Below are positions 21,523 to 24,481 of a DNA stretch of 24,481 bases, in pieces (positions within the stretch are counted from its first letter, which is position 1; each line of letters starts with the position of its first letter). The translations under genes were made by a program, and so were the position numbers. The stretch comes from a virus. The DNA lies in IMG/VR virus record IMGVR_UViG_3300046660_000183, positions 1 to 24,481 of that record. One strand, written 5' to 3'. A model generated the notes under the pieces. It did no database searches. It saw nothing but the letters and a program-made list of their open reading frames with translations, and was not told where the DNA came from.

Positions 21523-22392
21523 GTGGCCTACATTCCGGGCACGGACATCGACGGCCGACAGGCCACCCTCGGCACGCTGCGCCTCGGCGCGGTCGATACG
21601 TCGGGGGTGGCCTGGTTCCTGCAAGGTGTGGAGGGGTGGGACAGCCCGGAGGTGCGGGCCGAGCTGCAGGACCGGGAGGCGGACCACGGCTCCTGGGCCT
21701 CGCCCGTCTACCTCGGGTCCCGGCCGATCACGCTGAAGGGGACCGTTGAGGCGCCGGACCGGCCGACTCTCGACGGCGCGCTGGACCAGCTGTACGCGGC
21801 GGCGGCCCTGACGGACACGACGCTGACGGTGTGGGAGGCCACGCCCAAGCAAGCGACGGTGCGCCGGTCCGGGAAAGTGCTGACCGAGTACGTCACCGAC
21901 CGCACCGCCACGTGGTCCGTGATGGTGACGGCCGCCGACCCGCGCCGCTACAGCACCACCCTGCAATCCGGGACGACGGGCCTGCCCACCACAACCGGCG
22001 GCCTCGTGTTCCCGGCCGCGTTCCCGCTCGCGTTCTCGGCGACGACCGTGTCTGGGCAGATCAACGCCACGAACTCCGGCTCCATGGACACCCGGCCCGT
22101 CCTGACGATCGCCGGACCCGTCGTGGCGCCCGTGGTCTCCGCCCTCTACCCGGACGGCTCGGTGCGGCAGCTCGTCTACTCGCTGGACCTGGCCAGCGGC
22201 GATGCCCTCGTCATCGACACCGACGCGCACACCGTGATTCTCAACGGTGGCGTGAGCAGGCGCCGATTCATGACCGTTGCGTCCGGCTGGCCGACCATCC
22301 CGGCCGGCTCGGCCGTCAACTACCAGTTCCAGAGCTCGACCTATAGCGCGCTCCCGATGCTGACCGCCACGTGGCGCTCGGCCTGGATGTGA
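21523..22392 (+). CDS. Distal tail protein (Dit-like)
   Basis: The product has 289 residues, with GTG 21523 behind GGGGAGGCG. The N-terminal half is the Dit-type tube-joining domain (DIDGRQATLGTLRLG, VEGWDSPEVRAELQDREADHGSWASPVYLGSRPITLKGTVEAPD, LYAAAALTDTTLTVWE, RTATWSVMVTAADPRRYS). The C-terminal half (VLTIAGPVVAPVV... DLASGDALVIDTDAHTVILNG, ALPMLTATWRSAWM) is a second beta domain, often carbohydrate-binding. It forms the hexamer at the tail tip. Direct placement after the tape measure is the normal order. Confidence 0.9.
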   Translation: MAYIPGTDIDGRQATLGTLRLGAVDTSGVAWFLQGVEGWDSPEVRAELQDREADHGSWASPVYLGSRPITLKGTVEAPDRPTLDGALDQLYAAAALTDTTLTVWEATPKQATVRRSGKVLTEYVTDRTATWSVMVTAADPRRYSTTLQSGTTGLPTTTGGLVFPAAFPLAFSATTVSGQINATNSGSMDTRPVLTIAGPVVAPVVSALYPDGSVRQLVYSLDLASGDALVIDTDAHTVILNGGVSRRRFMTVASGWPTIPAGSAVNYQFQSSTYSALPMLTATWRSAWM

Positions 22393-22402
22393 GGAGGCAG
22401 TT

Positions 22403-23434
22403 ATGCCGGTAGACGTATGGGCGATCGACTCGCTGACCTTCTCGGGTCTGGAGGCCCGCAACGTCGAGGCCCTGTCGGTCATGACCGACGGGACCGCGCT
22501 CGGCTCCCGTTCGGGCGTCCGTCCCGGCGACCCGGGCCTGACGGTCACGCTGGCCGGTACGACGATCAACTGCTCGGCTGGCGTGGCCGCGGTCGCCTAC
22601 AGCGGCCAGGGCGTGTACCGGGTGGCGTTCCCGTCCACGGTGTCGCCGGGTACGTACACGGCAGCCCACGCCACCCTGAACAGGGTGGACTTGGTCTATC
22701 TGAGGGTGTGGGACAACTCGGTCGACGCGTCCGGCCTGGCCAAGGGGGACATCGTCTACCTGGCGGGCACCCCGTCCGCCTCCCCGGTCGCGCCGACTCC
22801 GGCGGGCACGCAGATCTACATGCCGCTGGCCACGATCAGCGTGCTGTCCGTGTCGAACGGCGGCACCGCCTCCGTGTCGACCGCGGTCCGCCCCAACACC
22901 GTGGCCCCGGGCGGGATCCTCCCGTCGTCGACCGCGCCGTCCAGCCCGTACATCGGCCAGTTCTACGACAACGGCACCGACCTGCTGCGCTGGAACGGAT
23001 CGTCCTGGGATACCTACTACAAGGTGCCGGGCCTCTGGACGCCTTACACGCCGGTGTGGACCGGCTCCGTCACCAACCCGAATCCCGGGAACGGGACGCT
23101 GGCCGGCCGCTACCAGAAGATCGGCCGCCAGGTGATCTTCCACATCAACCTCACCTGCGGGTCGACCACCACCTTCGGGTCCGGCAACTACAACTGGACT
23201 CTGCCGCCCTTCGCGGCCGCCAACCTCGGCGCCAGCATGATCGGAAGCGCCCAGCTGCTCGGCACGAACCGGTGGGCAGGACAGACCGTCATCTCGCCGA
23301 CCGCGACGAGCATTTCCACATTCTTCCCGCCCTCGTCGGGCGACTGCCGACTCGCCTTCCACAGCCAGGGCGTGCCGGAGACCATGACCAGCACCACCCA
23401 GGTCCGCATCACCGGCTCCTACGAGTCCGTCTGA
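22403..23434 (+). CDS. Minor tail / receptor-binding-type protein
   Basis: The product has 343 residues, with ATG 22403 behind GAGGAGG. Residues 1-160 form a beta-rich platform (LEARNVEALSVMTDGTALGSRSGVRPGDPGLTVTLAG, AYSGQGVYRVAF, ATLNRVDLVYLRVWD) resembling baseplate-type upper proteins. A linker has YIGQFYDNGTDLLRWNGSSW (about 186-206), a common tail-fibre element. The C-terminal domain (about 215-343: WTPYTPVWTGSVTNPNPGNGTLAGRYQKIG, NWTLPPFAAANLG) has the lectin-like beta pattern seen at tips of phage tail fibres, so it probably contacts the host. The stop overlaps the next start (TGATG). Confidence 0.85.
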   Translation: MPVDVWAIDSLTFSGLEARNVEALSVMTDGTALGSRSGVRPGDPGLTVTLAGTTINCSAGVAAVAYSGQGVYRVAFPSTVSPGTYTAAHATLNRVDLVYLRVWDNSVDASGLAKGDIVYLAGTPSASPVAPTPAGTQIYMPLATISVLSVSNGGTASVSTAVRPNTVAPGGILPSSTAPSSPYIGQFYDNGTDLLRWNGSSWDTYYKVPGLWTPYTPVWTGSVTNPNPGNGTLAGRYQKIGRQVIFHINLTCGSTTTFGSGNYNWTLPPFAAANLGASMIGSAQLLGTNRWAGQTVISPTATSISTFFPPSSGDCRLAFHSQGVPETMTSTTQVRITGSYESV

Positions 23435-24481
23435 TGACAGAGACGCCCTACCAACTCGCCTGGTACGGCTGCGACCTCGGATCGGGCGGCATCGTCGAAG
23501 ACCTCCCCTCCCTCAAGCCCAGCGGTGCGCTGGCGAGGAAGCTGGGAGATTCGACCACGCTGCAGTTCGAGCTCAACCTGAACGGCGCCGCCACCAACTG
23601 GGACGAGGCGACCGTGCCGGGCAGCAGCCTGCTGGTCGCCGTCGACACCGCCACCGACACCCCTGTGTGGGGCGGGGTGGTCCTGACCAGGGAGGCCGGG
23701 AGCGCGCAGAGCGTGCAGCTCGGCGCGGCCACCCTGGAGCGCTACCTCAACGGCCGGTACCCGGGAACGCAGACCCTCATCGGCACCGACCAGGCCGCGG
23801 TCATCTCCGCGCTGGTCACGCCTGCCCTGACCAGCGGGCCGCCGATCGTCATCGACGCCCCCAGCACCGGCGTGGTCATGGACTACACAACGCAGAACGG
23901 CGACGACAAGACGATCTTGTCCTGTCTGCAGGAGGTCATGGGCCTGGACGGCGGCCCCGAGTGGGCGATCGACGTCGTCTGGAACGCCGGCCACACAGGC
24001 TTCCAGTTCCCCCTGCGCGTCCGCCCGAAGATCGGTGTCCAGACCGCCACGACCGTGACGTTCGACTTCCCGGGCTGCGTCGCGACGTACACCCTGACCG
24101 AGTCCTACGAGGACGGAAAGGGCGCCACGGTCGTCGTAGCCCGCGGCGAGGGCGAGGGCAGTTCCCGGCTCACCTCCAGTCCGCACGAGGCGACCGCCCT
24201 GATCAATTCCGGCTGGCCGCGCTGGGAGTACCGGTTCACCCCCGCGACGGGCGTAACGGACCCCGACCAGCTGGAGGCGCACGCCGCGCAGTCGCTGGCG
24301 CTCATGGCGCAGGGCGGCCAGGTATGGACGCTCGACGCGGTCGCCTCCCGCTCACCCCGGCTCGGCCGGGACTGGGGGCTCGGCGACACCATCCACCTCG
24401 CCGTCGAACGCTCGCCCCGCCACCCGCAGGGCGCCGACACCGTGGCCCGCTGCTGGTCGTGGGAGCTCGACCCGGGCGCCG
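23434..24481 (+). CDS. Tail hub/baseplate protein, N-terminal part (gene cut by window edge)
   Basis: ATG 23434 overlaps the preceding stop and the frame is open to the end of the window, giving at least 349 residues. The sequence starts MTETPYQLAWYGCDLGSGG and continues with LARKLGDSTTLQFELNL, WGGVVLTREAGSAQSVQLGAATLERYLNGRY, TTQNGDDKTILSCLQEVMGLDGGPEWAIDV and ESYEDGKGATVVVARGEGEGSSRLTS. The WGGVVLTR and LERYLN elements with the later LGDTI segment are typical of Gp37-like or Tal-type tail hub proteins in actinophage siphoviruses, which close the tail tip and carry the fibres. Its C-terminus and any enzymatic domain lie outside the window. Confidence 0.85.
   Translation, partial: MTETPYQLAWYGCDLGSGGIVEDLPSLKPSGALARKLGDSTTLQFELNLNGAATNWDEATVPGSSLLVAVDTATDTPVWGGVVLTREAGSAQSVQLGAATLERYLNGRYPGTQTLIGTDQAAVISALVTPALTSGPPIVIDAPSTGVVMDYTTQNGDDKTILSCLQEVMGLDGGPEWAIDVVWNAGHTGFQFPLRVRPKIGVQTATTVTFDFPGCVATYTLTESYEDGKGATVVVARGEGEGSSRLTSSPHEATALINSGWPRWEYRFTPATGVTDPDQLEAHAAQSLALMAQGGQVWTLDAVASRSPRLGRDWGLGDTIHLAVERSPRHPQGADTVARCWSWELDPGA

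Noticed and set aside
1-24481. CRISPR arrays, rRNA, insertion sequences, integrase
   Set aside because: I looked for regularly spaced direct repeats, transposase DDE patterns and recombinase catalytic motifs and found none.

Overview
The window is high-GC DNA with GTG starts, GTGA/ATGA start-stop overlaps and strong purine-rich ribosome binding sites. It looks like a siphovirus or prophage of Streptomyces or a close actinobacterial relative. No integrase, repressor, lysis cassette or replication gene is visible, so phage, prophage and phage-plasmid cannot be told apart from this window alone.

Bases 1-3550 are an accessory region. A partial gene enters from the left. It is followed by a repeat-dense intergenic stretch (161-273) with five copies of GGTGAGGC/GCCTCACC. 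A short operon (365-1436) encodes an Ala/Arg-rich helical protein, a two-helix membrane protein and a small acidic protein, an arrangement reminiscent of the transfer/spread genes of Streptomyces plasmids and integrative conjugative elements. Then come a convergent small gene, a protein with two zinc-ribbon-like Cys clusters, a GIY-YIG (T5orf172-like) protein and a small helix-turn-helix protein. Several perfect hairpins separate these units.

Bases 3550-6650 hold three probable minor structural proteins (one with a lectin-like jelly-roll and C-terminal repeats), a reverse-strand two-helix membrane protein, two unrecognised small proteins, and an HNH endonuclease. The HNH gene leads into a hairpin-rich non-coding stretch (6434-6649) just before the terminase genes. 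That is where a cohesive-end (cos) packaging site would be expected.

Bases 6650-24481 form a collinear head-to-tail morphogenesis operon: small and large terminase, SPP1 gp6-type portal, MuF-like protein, scaffold, a tiny Prp-like cysteine protease, major capsid protein, a small acidic head-associated protein, head-tail connector, DUF6093-like stopper, HK97 gp10-like neck protein, tail terminator, a small beta-rich protein, tail tube, tail assembly chaperone pair with a frameshift, tape measure, distal tail protein, a tail fibre or receptor-binding protein, and a partial baseplate-hub protein running off the right edge.

The two strongest finds are these. (1) A Prp-like protease of only 62 residues lies between scaffold and capsid genes whose products share an N-terminal motif WFxLxRHD, suggesting a self-contained capsid/scaffold processing system. 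(2) A complete -1 frameshift signal sits in the tail chaperone gene: slippery C_CCT_TTC, a 5-nt spacer and a perfect 9-bp stem.
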